64,000 nucleotides of DNA. Origin: Paenibacillus sp. 37 (lineage in GTDB: Bacteria; Bacillota; Bacilli; Paenibacillales; Paenibacillaceae). The position numbers were made by a program, and so were the translations under genes. Location: positions 434,001 through 498,000 of the forward strand of contig NZ_CP043762.1 in NCBI RefSeq assembly GCF_008386395.1, read 5' to 3'. The notes under the pieces are model-generated. The model was not told the origin of the DNA. It was given only the letters and a program-made list of their open reading frames with translations, and made no database searches. This document shows positions 17,303-26,707 of this stretch, one piece after another (within the stretch, counting starts at the first letter, position 1; each line of letters opens with the position of its first letter).

Positions 17303-17414
17303 GAAATAAACACGGTATTACAGAACACAATAGTTCAGATTAAAGTTGAAGGTGAAAAACTTCGCAACCAGTTGCAAAATTATTTTATTGTAAAATAATA
17401 AAATTAGAAAACAT

Positions 17415-17456
17415 AAGGTCACTTCCACTCTGTCAAGCAAAGTGGGAGTGACCTTT
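17415..17456. terminator. Bidirectional terminator between the hydrolase and GH1 genes
   Basis: The arms AAGGTCACTTCCACTC and AGTGGGAGTGACCTT pair with small mismatches, with T-rich sequence after the stem on both strands. Confidence 0.7.
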
Positions 17457-17479
17457 GTTTATGTTGACCTTATTATGAA

Positions 17480-18925
<1,446 letters not shown>

Positions 18926-18951
18926 CTATTATGAAATATATAATTATTCTC

Positions 18952-20883
18952 TTACAACAAGCCTGTCAGCAGCACATCACCTGCGTTCACTTTATTTGCT
19001 TTGGTCTCGACGATTTCCAGATAATTCTCCGTGTTCGTAACAATCATTGGCGTTTCTACGGAGTATCCTTCTTTCTCGATCTCGGCAATGTTAAATTCGA
19101 CCAGTTTCTGCCCCTGTTGCACAATGTCCCCTTCTTGAACGAAGCTTTCAAAATGCTTTCCTTTCAATCGAACGGTGTTAAAACCAATATGAATCAATAC
19201 TTCCATTCCTTCATCCGAAATTATTCCAACGGCATGCTTGGTCGGGAAGAGAGTAACGATTTTTCCGGCAAAGGGGGCAAACAGTTCGCCTGTAGAAGGG
19301 CGAATCCCAATCCCACGGCCTAATAGTTCTTGCGAGAAAGCTCCATCCTGCACGTCTTTAATCGGAATGATGTCCCCGTTCATCGGACTGAGCATCGTAT
19401 GTTTTTTTCCAGTCGAAGACATCGATTGAGGTGGCTCTACAGACAATGTAGCAGAGTCAGCTTCTGGCTTATCATCCTTGAACATGACGAGTGTTAATGC
19501 AAATGAGACAATCATGGCAAACACTACACCAATAATGGCAATCATAATATTAGACGTGCCTGGTTCATTAGGGTCGAACATCGTCAAAAACTCAAATATA
19601 CCAAATCCACCAAAAGTAAACTCTCTAAGGTTGTACAGTCCATAAAATCCGCCGGCAACGCCCGAAACGATACAGCTCATAATAAACAGCTTCTTGCGCG
19701 GCAGGATAATACCGTAAACGACCGGTTCAGTGATGCCAAACAATGCAGAAATGGCCGAAGGGAAGCCTAGAGCCTTAAGCTTTTTATCCTTGGTTTTCAC
19801 GATAATTGCAAGCACAATGGCCAACTGGGCAAAAGATGTTGCAAAGACTGAAGCCATGATGGTGTCGTAACCCATGCTCGTAATGTTGTTAATATATAAA
19901 GGGATGAGTCCCCAATGCAGTCCGAACACGACAAGTACTTGCCAGGAGATCCCCAAAAGGAATCCTGCAAATAATGGACTTGCGTCTCGTGCCACCAGTA
20001 TGCCTTGAGCAATCAATTCAGACGCATAACTCGCAACAGGTCCGATCAATAAGAAGCCCAAGGATAAGGAAATCAGCACCGTGACCATCGGTACCATGAA
20101 AAATTTAATCGCACTCGGAACAATTTTATCCAGCGTACGTTGAACTTTAGAAGCAAAGTAAACAACGATGATGATTGGGAGAACAGTGGATGTGTAGTTC
20201 ATGCTGATCAATGGAACGCCGAACACATCCAGATAAACCGGAGAACTGAAGGCAGATCCGCTGAATAGCGTGTAAAGTGGCTCTCTGGATCCTGCCAAGG
20301 CATCCAACTGAATAGCAGGGTAACACATAGCTAATCCAATGAGTATACCGATAAAGGGTTGTACTTTAAACTTGTTAGCAGATGTATATCCCAAAAATAC
20401 AGGGAGGAACATGAACATAGCATCCCCCATGGTATTAATGATCATATATGCCCCGCTATCCGTTGTATAAAGATGTAGTGTGCTGAACAACGTATTGAAG
20501 CCTTTCAGCATCCCCGCAGCTAATAGAATGCCGAGAATAGGTTGAAACAAGTTTGATATTACATCAACAAAAGCGTCCAGTGGCTTTTTCTTTTTAACAA
20601 CTTTTTCGGTTGAAGAACTCGTATTGTCTGGATTCAGTTTAGCCAGTGAGCTGACCTCCGAATAAACTTCAGAAACATGATTTCCAATAACGACTTGATA
20701 TTGCCCACCTGAACGTAAGACAGTTACTACCCCGTCCAGCTTTTTCATAACTTCATCATCGGGTATGGAATCGTCCTTCAGATGAAATCTTAACCTTGTA
20801 ACGCAATGTGTGAGGTCACCAATGTTATCTGGTCCCCCTACTTGATTCACAATCTCTTCCGCTAACTGTTGATATTTTCCCAT
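18952..20883 (-). CDS. bglP: Beta-glucoside-specific PTS permease, EIIBCA
   Basis: The multidomain permease has an N-terminal EIIB domain with the phosphocysteine in THCVTRLRFHLKDD (Cys27 from the chosen start), a membrane EIIC domain with about ten hydrophobic segments and GITEPVVYG, and a C-terminal EIIA domain with the phosphohistidine in VLIHIGFNTVRLKG. It imports and phosphorylates beta-glucosides. An upstream ATG at 20898 is itself part of the GGAGGA ribosome site, so ATG 20883 is the real start. A RAT antiterminator target lies between licT and this gene. Confidence 0.92.
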   Translation of the reverse strand: MGKYQQLAEEIVNQVGGPDNIGDLTHCVTRLRFHLKDDSIPDDEVMKKLDGVVTVLRSGGQYQVVIGNHVSEVYSEVSSLAKLNPDNTSSSTEKVVKKKKPLDAFVDVISNLFQPILGILLAAGMLKGFNTLFSTLHLYTTDSGAYMIINTMGDAMFMFLPVFLGYTSANKFKVQPFIGILIGLAMCYPAIQLDALAGSREPLYTLFSGSAFSSPVYLDVFGVPLISMNYTSTVLPIIIVVYFASKVQRTLDKIVPSAIKFFMVPMVTVLISLSLGFLLIGPVASYASELIAQGILVARDASPLFAGFLLGISWQVLVVFGLHWGLIPLYINNITSMGYDTIMASVFATSFAQLAIVLAIIVKTKDKKLKALGFPSAISALFGITEPVVYGIILPRKKLFIMSCIVSGVAGGFYGLYNLREFTFGGFGIFEFLTMFDPNEPGTSNIMIAIIGVVFAMIVSFALTLVMFKDDKPEADSATLSVEPPQSMSSTGKKHTMLSPMNGDIIPIKDVQDGAFSQELLGRGIGIRPSTGELFAPFAGKIVTLFPTKHAVGIISDEGMEVLIHIGFNTVRLKGKHFESFVQEGDIVQQGQKLVEFNIAEIEKEGYSVETPMIVTNTENYLEIVETKANKVNAGDVLLTGLL

Positions 20884-20922
20884 TATGTTCTCCTCCATAT
20901 TCTAGCTGAAACAGCATAGTGA

Positions 20923-20951
20923 AGGGTTTGGCCAACTTAATGTCACCATCC
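20923..20951 (-). promoter_or_regulatory. RAT (ribonucleic antiterminator) between licT and the PTS gene
   Basis: The minus strand reads GGATGGTGACATTAAGTTGG followed by CCAAACC. This keeps the GGATnGTnAC and nGGCnAAACC ends of LicT/SacY-type RAT elements. It would bind the LicT protein encoded just upstream. Confidence 0.65.
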
Positions 20952-20990
20952 TGGCTTGCTCTTAAACCCTCACCTCCTTTCATGGTTACG

Positions 20991-21833
20991 TTATGATCTT
21001 GTCTTATACACCACACGTTGAATGTGGACCGTCAAATACAGCTTTTCTTCACCCGTAAGGCTGTAATTGTAGTTGTTTTTGATGTAGGTCTCGATTTTCC
21101 CGACACAACGAAACGCATTCTGATGTTTCTCTTTTATCACATCCAGAAGATCCTGATCGCTTTCATTCTCATGCAAATTTCCACTGATTAATCGTTGAGC
21201 AAAAAATTTCAGATGCGTAATAAATCGATAGAATGCTACGGATTGCTCATCGAATTCAATTTGAAAATAATACCTGACAATGTCGCTAATTTCCTGAATG
21301 ATTTTAGTCACTCTGTAGATATCCTGACTTTCTTGGCGATCCTCCGCATTGACGATGTGCAAAGCAAGGAAACCAGCCTCATCTTCCGGAAACTGAATAT
21401 CAAAAGACTCCTTGATGAATTGAAGCGCCTTCAAACCAACTTTATACTCATCCGCGTAAAACCGTTTAATATCCCAAAGTAAAGCATTTTTGAGGGAGAT
21501 CCCGTCTTTGAAACGGCTTACGGTTGAGAAAATATGGTCGCTGAGCGATATATATACACTATCATTCAGTTTTTTGCCTAGCGTCATTTTTGCGAAATTT
21601 ATGATTCTATCCGCAACATCGAAGTAATCTAAAGGGATTTCCGTCAGAAGTTCCTGGAATTTGATAAATGCCTCCTTGGTAGAAAGGGAGTAAATTTTAT
21701 CAATGCTTTGCTCGTCAAGAGCATCGCCTATTCTCTTTTGGTAAGCAATTCCTTTGCCCATCACAATGACTTCCTGGCCCAATTTATCTTGTGTAACCGC
21801 CACATTATTGTTAAGGATCTTAAGAATAATCAT
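20991..21833 (-). CDS. licT: Transcriptional antiterminator LicT/BglG family
   Basis: The 280-residue protein has an N-terminal CAT RNA-binding domain (ILKILNNNVAVTQDKLGQEVIVMGKGIAYQKRIGD) and two PTS-regulation domains with conserved histidines (LSDHIFSTVSRF, FLALHIVNAED, TVHIQRVVY). It binds RAT RNA when the PTS substrate is present and lets transcription pass the leader terminator. Its own leader has both a RAT-like element and a terminator (21861-21953), and a second RAT precedes the PTS gene, so the operon is self-regulated. Confidence 0.9.
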   Translation of the reverse strand: MIILKILNNNVAVTQDKLGQEVIVMGKGIAYQKRIGDALDEQSIDKIYSLSTKEAFIKFQELLTEIPLDYFDVADRIINFAKMTLGKKLNDSVYISLSDHIFSTVSRFKDGISLKNALLWDIKRFYADEYKVGLKALQFIKESFDIQFPEDEAGFLALHIVNAEDRQESQDIYRVTKIIQEISDIVRYYFQIEFDEQSVAFYRFITHLKFFAQRLISGNLHENESDQDLLDVIKEKHQNAFRCVGKIETYIKNNYNYSLTGEEKLYLTVHIQRVVYKTRS

Positions 21834-21860
21834 CTCATTTCCCCCTTAATACAAATAAAA

Positions 21861-21953
21861 AGACCCACCCGCACATCTCGAAATAAACGCTAAATATAGC
21901 GCAAATTCACGATGTGCAAGCAGGTCTAGCTTGTAATTAAACAATCACTATCC
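21861..21953 (-). promoter_or_regulatory. Leader terminator with overlapping RAT-like antiterminator
   Basis: A long terminator stem (21861-21880 pairing with 21908-21927) is followed on the minus strand by five T residues. The sequence just before it (GGATAGTGATTG...CTAGACC, plus-strand coordinates 21923-21953) overlaps the 5' arm as RAT elements do. The match to consensus is moderate. Confidence 0.6.
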
Positions 21954-21968
21954 TTAACTCGCATTCTC

Positions 21969-21997
21969 ATTATAGCCTCGGACGAAAGATTTAGCAA
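21969..21997 (-). promoter_or_regulatory. Promoter of the licT operon
   Basis: On the minus strand TTGCTA (21997-21992) and TATAAT (21974-21969) are separated by exactly 17 bases, upstream of the leader terminator. Confidence 0.7.
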
Positions 21998-22066
21998 TAA
22001 CCATTTTAATTTGTTCAACTGCTTGTTTTTGCCTTAAATCTGTTGCACAGCCATTAATGAAACGCT

Positions 22067-22465
22067 TCATTGCATACATGGACACGGAGATGCCACGTTT
22101 CCCTTATTAGTTGAAAGAAAACCACCTCTAACAGCATACAACTGCCGAAAGCCCCGACGTGCCAGAATTCTGGCAGCTTTTTTTCGCTGAATCCAACTGC
22201 GGGAAAAGATGAATACTTCATCATGCGGCTCAATATGTTTGCTCCACAATACAGGCAGTCTGCCAACCGAGATATTTATTGTGCCCGGAATATGACCAGT
22301 CCAATACTCGCTCGCGTCTCTGACATCCAGGATTTTCACCTTTCCCCAACGTTCTTGAGTGAGGTCCAAGTCCTCGATATTAATATAAGTAAGGGAACGC
22401 AGAGGCCATAGTTGAGTCAGTCCCCATATACCCTCCAGCCCCAATAAGATATAAATCAATGTCAT
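22067..22465 (-). CDS. Membrane-anchored rhodanese-like protein lacking the catalytic cysteine
   Basis: The protein has one N-terminal membrane segment (LIYILLGLEGIWGL) and a rhodanese-like domain (VKILDVRDASEYWTGHIPGTINISVGRL). The active-site loop reads IFSRSWIQRKKAARIL, so serine takes the place of the catalytic cysteine. It is unlikely to be a sulfurtransferase and may bind a partner instead. A C-terminal CPCMQ tail is present. GGAGG lies before ATG 22465, which is preferred over a longer frame. It is the last gene of the redox operon with TlpA and CcdA. A paralogue lies at 49357-49797, also without the cysteine. Confidence 0.75.
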   Translation of the reverse strand: MTLIYILLGLEGIWGLTQLWPLRSLTYINIEDLDLTQERWGKVKILDVRDASEYWTGHIPGTINISVGRLPVLWSKHIEPHDEVFIFSRSWIQRKKAARILARRGFRQLYAVRGGFLSTNKGNVASPCPCMQ

Positions 22466-22567
22466 CGTACTATCCCTTCCTCCACAAAATTGCAAGACCT
22501 GAAACTTGCTTGAACTTTTTCCCCAAGCTACGTGACAATGCCAGACATCCTTCTTACCAAAAGCGTT

Positions 22568-23131
22568 TCAATTCATGGAATCCATCGCTGTTTTCATCGT
22601 ATCGTACGTAATTGCACCTTGAAATTTTTGGCGAATAACCCCACTGGAATCAATCATATAGGTGGTCGGGTACGAGTGGATCGCAAATAAATCAGCTACC
22701 CGTGCCTTCTCATCTTTCAAAATAGGGAAGGTTACATTATATTTTCGAAGGAATGTTGACACCTCCTCTATCGAATCTTCCGTATAACTCAAATTGATCC
22801 CTATGACGACAACGTTCTGATCTTTATACTCTTCATGAAATTTCTCGATATGTGGCATTTCGGCACGACACGGCGGGCACCAAGTGGCCCAGAAATTTAG
22901 CAAAACCCGTTTTCCCTTCAATTCAGTCAGCGACATTTCTTCGTTATCCAGGGATGCCAGCTCAAAATTTGGTGCAATTTTGCCCACCTGGATGCCTGTT
23001 TCTATGCCGTTGATACCGTTCGCGTTATCATGAAGCTTCAATTCATTTTGTTCGCGCAGATGATCGTAGATTCCCCATACAACCAAGCCTGTCAGAAAAA
23101 CGCCAACGAGCATATTACGAATATTTTTCAC
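22568..23131 (-). CDS. Membrane-anchored thiol-disulfide oxidoreductase, TlpA/ResA type
   Basis: A single N-terminal membrane anchor is followed by a thioredoxin fold of the TlpA/AhpC-TSA type: GKRVLLNFWATWCPPCRAEMPH with the CPPC active site, and the cis-proline region SYPTTYMID. It should work outside the membrane, receiving electrons from CcdA encoded directly upstream. GTG 23131 sits behind GGAGGA and 16 bp after the ccdA stop, so it is preferred over the longer frame from 23185. Cytochrome c maturation or general extracytoplasmic thiol reduction are the family roles. No heme-lyase genes are seen here, which favours the general role. Confidence 0.85.
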   Translation of the reverse strand: MKNIRNMLVGVFLTGLVVWGIYDHLREQNELKLHDNANGINGIETGIQVGKIAPNFELASLDNEEMSLTELKGKRVLLNFWATWCPPCRAEMPHIEKFHEEYKDQNVVVIGINLSYTEDSIEEVSTFLRKYNVTFPILKDEKARVADLFAIHSYPTTYMIDSSGVIRQKFQGAITYDTMKTAMDSMN

Positions 23132-23147
23132 GAGCAGTAGTCCTCCA

Positions 23148-23861
23148 TTAGAAACTGAAAAATGAGTACTTGGCAAGCATTGCACTTAATCGTTGGAAAC
23201 TCCCGGTATACAGCATAACGCCCAAAGCCACCATGATGGCTCCATTGAATATGCTCAACAGAGGAAGGGCCCGATTAATGAGCTTAACGATTGATAGCGA
23301 AAATGTAACTAAAAGTGAAATAAGCAAAAAAGGAATACCCAAGCCTAATGAATAAGCCGCTAAGAAACCAATCCCTTGATATAGGGATTCAGAAGAACCA
23401 GCCAAGATTAATATGGAGGATAATGCGAGTCCTACACACGGCGTCCAACCTGCACCAAAGGCCAGTCCGAGAAAAAAGGAACCGAACCAGCCACCATATT
23501 TTTTTTCGTTTTGCAATGGCTTGGAATTCATCAATAACTTGAGTTTCAGCAAACCCATCATCTGCAATCCGAATACGATAATTAAAATACCGCCGAACTT
23601 CTCGATTAATTCCCTGCGCATAGAAATGAAACTCCCGATGGCACTAGCGGAAGCTCCCATCAATACGAAAATAACGCCAAAACCAAAGATAAAACCGATC
23701 GATCGGAGGAATAATTGTTTCCGATTCGCCGCAATCCTTCCTGCTTCAACCATTGTATCCGAGATATGTGAAACATAAGCAGGTACAAGCGGGAAGACAC
23801 AAGGGGAGAAAAACGAAAGCGCACCTGCTGTAAATGCTACTAAAAGCGTCACTTGTTCCAA
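23148..23861 (-). CDS. ccdA: Cytochrome c biogenesis/thiol transporter CcdA
   Basis: The 237-residue protein has six membrane segments and the two conserved cysteine motifs, SFFSPCVFPLVPAYVS and GAGWTPCVGLAL. They form the redox pair that carries electrons from cytoplasmic thioredoxin to extracytoplasmic partners such as the TlpA/ResA protein encoded next. The start is a TTG 7 bases after AAGGAG. Several thioredoxin-like genes in the same gene string could supply the electrons. Confidence 0.9.
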   Translation of the reverse strand: MEQVTLLVAFTAGALSFFSPCVFPLVPAYVSHISDTMVEAGRIAANRKQLFLRSIGFIFGFGVIFVLMGASASAIGSFISMRRELIEKFGGILIIVFGLQMMGLLKLKLLMNSKPLQNEKKYGGWFGSFFLGLAFGAGWTPCVGLALSSILILAGSSESLYQGIGFLAAYSLGLGIPFLLISLLVTFSLSIVKLINRALPLLSIFNGAIMVALGVMLYTGSFQRLSAMLAKYSFFSF

Positions 23862-23904
23862 ATCGTCACTCCTTCACGGACCAGATTCCCCCGTGGAATA
23901 AAAA

Positions 23905-24585
23905 TCAATCGTGTTCGGTTCGCCTCTCCAGCATGATTTTAGTCAAAAAAGAGATGCATGCTGCACTAAGAAAAAACAGCTGTTCAGCGGCAATTCCGTG
24001 TACAACAAATTCATTGTTTCCGTCCACAAAGGCAATCACTGCTCTGCCCACGCTGTACCATAAGACGGTTACTACCAATCCTAGAAAAGACAACATTCGT
24101 TTGTTGCTGAATTTGAATTGAGTGATGCCCATAACCAAGCCGAGCAAGCCTAACGCTAAAGATCGAACTCCTCCTTGGAGAAGGATAGAATATAACAGAC
24201 CATACAAGGCTGATGAAGCCAGGTAGAACGTCAGCAAGAGGTCAGGGAACATAAAGAAAGAAAGTTTCTTTCTCCACGTATGAATCATCAACACGATGCA
24301 GCCATACAAGGCAGCAATCCAGAGGCCATTTGTTCCTCCGTTAAAGTAGATCAGGGACAACGGATCGTGAATGACTAGCTGAAAGTCCAAAATCAGCGGG
24401 CTGAATTTCCAAATAAAGAGACCTGCAATCAAAATGTTTGTCATGAGATGATCGATCGAAGTTCCTTCAACGTTTCGCAGTACATGCAGACGCCATTTTA
24501 AGACCAAATACCCTGCAAGTACGGAAGCACTAACGATCAACATTTCCAGGCTAATATTGAAAGGACCAATTGTAATAAACTGCAA
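23905..24585 (-). CDS. Lgt-like polytopic membrane protein
   Basis: About 226 residues with seven or so membrane segments. The N-terminus MQFITIGPFNISLEMLIV and the layout resemble prolipoprotein diacylglyceryl transferase (Lgt), but the usual catalytic HGG block is not recognisable; FNGGTNGLW is the nearest. It may be a specialised relative rather than a lipoprotein-modifying enzyme. AGGAG lies before TTG 24585, which is preferred over GTG 24618. It precedes ccdA and tlpA by tens of bases and is surely co-transcribed with them. It may handle the membrane side of the same redox pathway; this is inference. Confidence 0.6.
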   Translation of the reverse strand: MQFITIGPFNISLEMLIVSASVLAGYLVLKWRLHVLRNVEGTSIDHLMTNILIAGLFIWKFSPLILDFQLVIHDPLSLIYFNGGTNGLWIAALYGCIVLMIHTWRKKLSFFMFPDLLLTFYLASSALYGLLYSILLQGGVRSLALGLLGLVMGITQFKFSNKRMLSFLGLVVTVLWYSVGRAVIAFVDGNNEFVVHGIAAEQLFFLSAACISFLTKIMLERRTEHD

Positions 24586-24637
24586 GGCATATCTCCTATT
24601 CGAGTGCACAGTCGGCACAAGTAATCAACGGGAAATG

Positions 24638-24677
24638 AATCAAGCTGGCTCCAAATCTGATGGGTGCCAGCTTGATT
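24638..24677 (-). terminator. Hairpin between the thioredoxin-like and Lgt-like genes
   Basis: Perfect 12-bp arms (AATCAAGCTGGC with its complement) surround a 16-base loop, with no T-tract. It may attenuate read-through or protect mRNA. Confidence 0.5.
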
Positions 24678-24727
24678 AAGTGTGACTTTTGCCCGCTGTT
24701 GTTCCCAAGAGTTCAGATTTATTGGGT

Positions 24728-25069
24728 TTACATGGACTGGGTGTACAGTTCATATATCTGATCCAGTTTATGCTTAAGCTCGTTAAAGCGAACAAATCGA
24801 TCTGCTCTGACATATTCCTTCTGTTCTATGATCAGCAACATGATTGGAGCTGTGAAAATCATATATTTCTCTGCTATGCTCTCTACATTGTGAATGTCGA
24901 TATGCCCCAATTGAATCTTAGGATATTCTTCTAATAGCATTCTGATCTTAGGGAGCAATGCATGACAAACACTGCAATTTGTTTGAGATACATATAAAAA
25001 ACTTAATTCATGTTCACTAACAAACCGTTCCACCATATCTAGCGAAGCTAATTCCATCATTTCTTTCAT
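24728..25069 (-). CDS. Thioredoxin-like protein with CSVC active site
   Basis: The 113-residue protein has a thioredoxin fold with the atypical active site VSQTNCSVCHALLPKI and a cis-proline in FTAPIMLL. It lacks the WCGPC motif of ordinary thioredoxin. The paralogue at 49006-49335 has the same NCSVCHA motif and is likewise encoded with a membrane rhodanese-like protein, so the pair appears to be a conserved module. It is cytoplasmic and a possible electron donor to CcdA or to the OsmC protein encoded upstream. Confidence 0.8.
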   Translation of the reverse strand: MKEMMELASLDMVERFVSEHELSFLYVSQTNCSVCHALLPKIRMLLEEYPKIQLGHIDIHNVESIAEKYMIFTAPIMLLIIEQKEYVRADRFVRFNELKHKLDQIYELYTQSM

Positions 25070-25109
25070 ATCTGTATCCTCACTGACGAACCTGCATTAT
25101 GAATGAACG

Positions 25110-25601
25110 TCAATCCCAGTTTAGTTGATTTTCCTCAATGTATTGACTTACTACATCTGTACCAGATTCAATCTCTACTTTGCCTTCTACTTCAATCTGA
25201 ACACCTGCTTTTTTGAGCAGATTTCCTACTTCACACACTTGCTCTGCGCTAATCATGATTTTGCGCACAGACTGAATCTGCTCTTCAGTGGAATTCGCGG
25301 ACAAAATAACTTGAGGAAGATGGACAATTCGAAATCCTTCTTCTTTGGAATTTACAGCCTCTGTGTTCATCACTATTCCAGTAACTGACAGTTGCTTCTG
25401 TTCCAACATATACACGAGTGTCATGATGTAACAAGTAGTGGCAGAGGAAACCAACAATTCTTTAGGATTGGCTCCTTCCCCACTCCCTCCCGAAGACTCG
25501 GGAATCGCGATATTCGTTTTAAGATAATCTGCCTTCAGTCTACCGCTACCTTTAGTGTCTTTATACCATGCAGTGTTCAAATTAGATTTCATATCGGCCA
25601 T
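25110..25601 (-). CDS. OsmC/Ohr-family protein
   Basis: The 163-residue protein has the OsmC features LKADYLKTNIAIP, GGSGEGANPKELLVSSATTCYIMTL and the second reactive cysteine in ISAEQVCEVGNLLKKAGV. OsmC and Ohr proteins reduce organic or fatty-acid hydroperoxides with a cysteine pair. It is closest to the protein at 42970-43458 within the window. It lies between DinB and the CSVC thioredoxin-like gene in a continuous minus-strand operon starting at the YtxJ gene. Confidence 0.85.
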   Translation of the reverse strand: MADMKSNLNTAWYKDTKGSGRLKADYLKTNIAIPESSGGSGEGANPKELLVSSATTCYIMTLVYMLEQKQLSVTGIVMNTEAVNSKEEGFRIVHLPQVILSANSTEEQIQSVRKIMISAEQVCEVGNLLKKAGVQIEVEGKVEIESGTDVVSQYIEENQLNWD

Positions 25602-25637
25602 GTCGATCCGCTCCTTTTATTATCCAGTCAGTTTCCC

Positions 25638-26102
25638 TTAGACGATGCGCTTTAAGGCATGGATGAATCCCGTATGCATCGCTTCGTGATACAGGGCTAA
25701 GTTACACACTTCCCCCATGCTATTCAATTGGAGAACAGGTCCCAATTTCAATGGTTCTGGCAGAGTTTCATCAGAATAAATCTCTACGTGTTGTTTGATG
25801 CGTACAACCTGATCCTGCAACTGCGCAAGTAATGTTGACAACGGAATGGGCTCACCTGTCCAGTCAAAGGGTTTGGTACCGGGAGCGAACAAGCTGGTAT
25901 ATTCCTTAGGTAGGCCAGAAGTTTGGAGATTGTTGAAAATAAACATTTCAGCTACTGTAAGAATGTGCCCAACATTCCAACGTATCGTGTTACTGAATCC
26001 GACGGGTTGTTTGTCGGCGCTTGTTTCGGATACCGATTCCAATACTTTGTATAAATTTCCGCGAGTGATATCTAACTGTTTGGCAAAGTGTGAATAATTC
26101 AT
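25638..26102 (-). CDS. DinB-family protein, possible thiol-dependent metalloenzyme
   Basis: The 154-residue protein has the four-helix DinB/YfiT layout, with the metal-ligand histidines visible in TIRWNVGHILTVAE and NLALYHEAMHTGFIHAL. In bacillithiol-making bacteria this superfamily includes thiol transferases such as BstA. Its place between a bacilliredoxin-type gene and an osmC gene supports a thiol-transfer role. The substrate is unknown. Confidence 0.8.
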   Translation of the reverse strand: MNYSHFAKQLDITRGNLYKVLESVSETSADKQPVGFSNTIRWNVGHILTVAEMFIFNNLQTSGLPKEYTSLFAPGTKPFDWTGEPIPLSTLLAQLQDQVVRIKQHVEIYSDETLPEPLKLGPVLQLNSMGEVCNLALYHEAMHTGFIHALKRIV

Positions 26103-26143
26103 TGTATACCATCCTTCATTTTAGGTTTATAAAGTAGTAGTTA

Positions 26144-26485
26144 TTAGTTCAAAACAGCGGCTATGTGTTCTTTTGTAATCGACCAATGAGAGGCAGTCCA
26201 GAATTTCTCTTTATTATTAACATAGATAATTTGAGGAGATTCATGTTTAACATCAAGATCCTGAGTAATTTGATTAGACACATGTCGCGATTCAAAGACC
26301 TTAACAAGATAAAAATCAATGTCTTCAGTGTGGCTCTCTTTGATGTACTGTTCGTATTCCGCTAGTGCATTCGCACTCACTGGGCATGTAGTGCTATGCT
26401 TAAGTATTATCTTTCCGCGTTGATCCGACTGTTCCAATATTTCTTTCCATTGGTCCAGTGTCGATATCTCTTTCCAGTTCAACAA
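26144..26485 (-). CDS. ytxJ: Bacilliredoxin-type protein YtxJ/BrxC
   Basis: The protein of about 113 residues has the monothiol motif HSTTCPVSANALAEYEQYI and the cis-proline segment HESPQIIYVNN typical of YtxJ, which removes bacillithiol from protein cysteines. Its presence points to a bacillithiol-producing host. The ribosome site AAGGAG lies before two adjacent TTG codons (26485 and 26482), either of which could start translation. It is the first gene of a long operon whose promoter carries a GntR-type palindrome. Confidence 0.85.
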   Translation of the reverse strand: MLNWKEISTLDQWKEILEQSDQRGKIILKHSTTCPVSANALAEYEQYIKESHTEDIDFYLVKVFESRHVSNQITQDLDVKHESPQIIYVNNKEKFWTASHWSITKEHIAAVLN

Positions 26486-26529
26486 AATCACTCCTTAGTA
26501 GAATAATCATTTCTTGATGTCTAGTTACA

Positions 26530-26581
26530 TAGTTAATTGGTTAACTAGGATAATGTTATTCGAATGATTTATATTTGTCAA
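26530..26581 (-). promoter_or_regulatory. Promoter and GntR-type operator of the ytxJ redox operon
   Basis: On the minus strand TTGACA (26581-26576) and TAACAT (26558-26553) are 17 bases apart. The palindrome TAGTTAATTGGTTAACTA (26530-26547) follows directly, covering the likely transcription start. A matching half-site CTAGTTAAC lies at 26679-26687 in front of the divergent gntR gene. Confidence 0.7.
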
Positions 26582-26707
26582 GATGATCTGTTCTCATATA
26601 AAACCATTATTCCTATTGTTTTACGCCCTTCATTGATTTTTGTGAACGATTGTTTTAATATTGAGCTTATCTAGAACACTAGTTAACCCAGAAAGTTGGA
26701 TGGTTAT

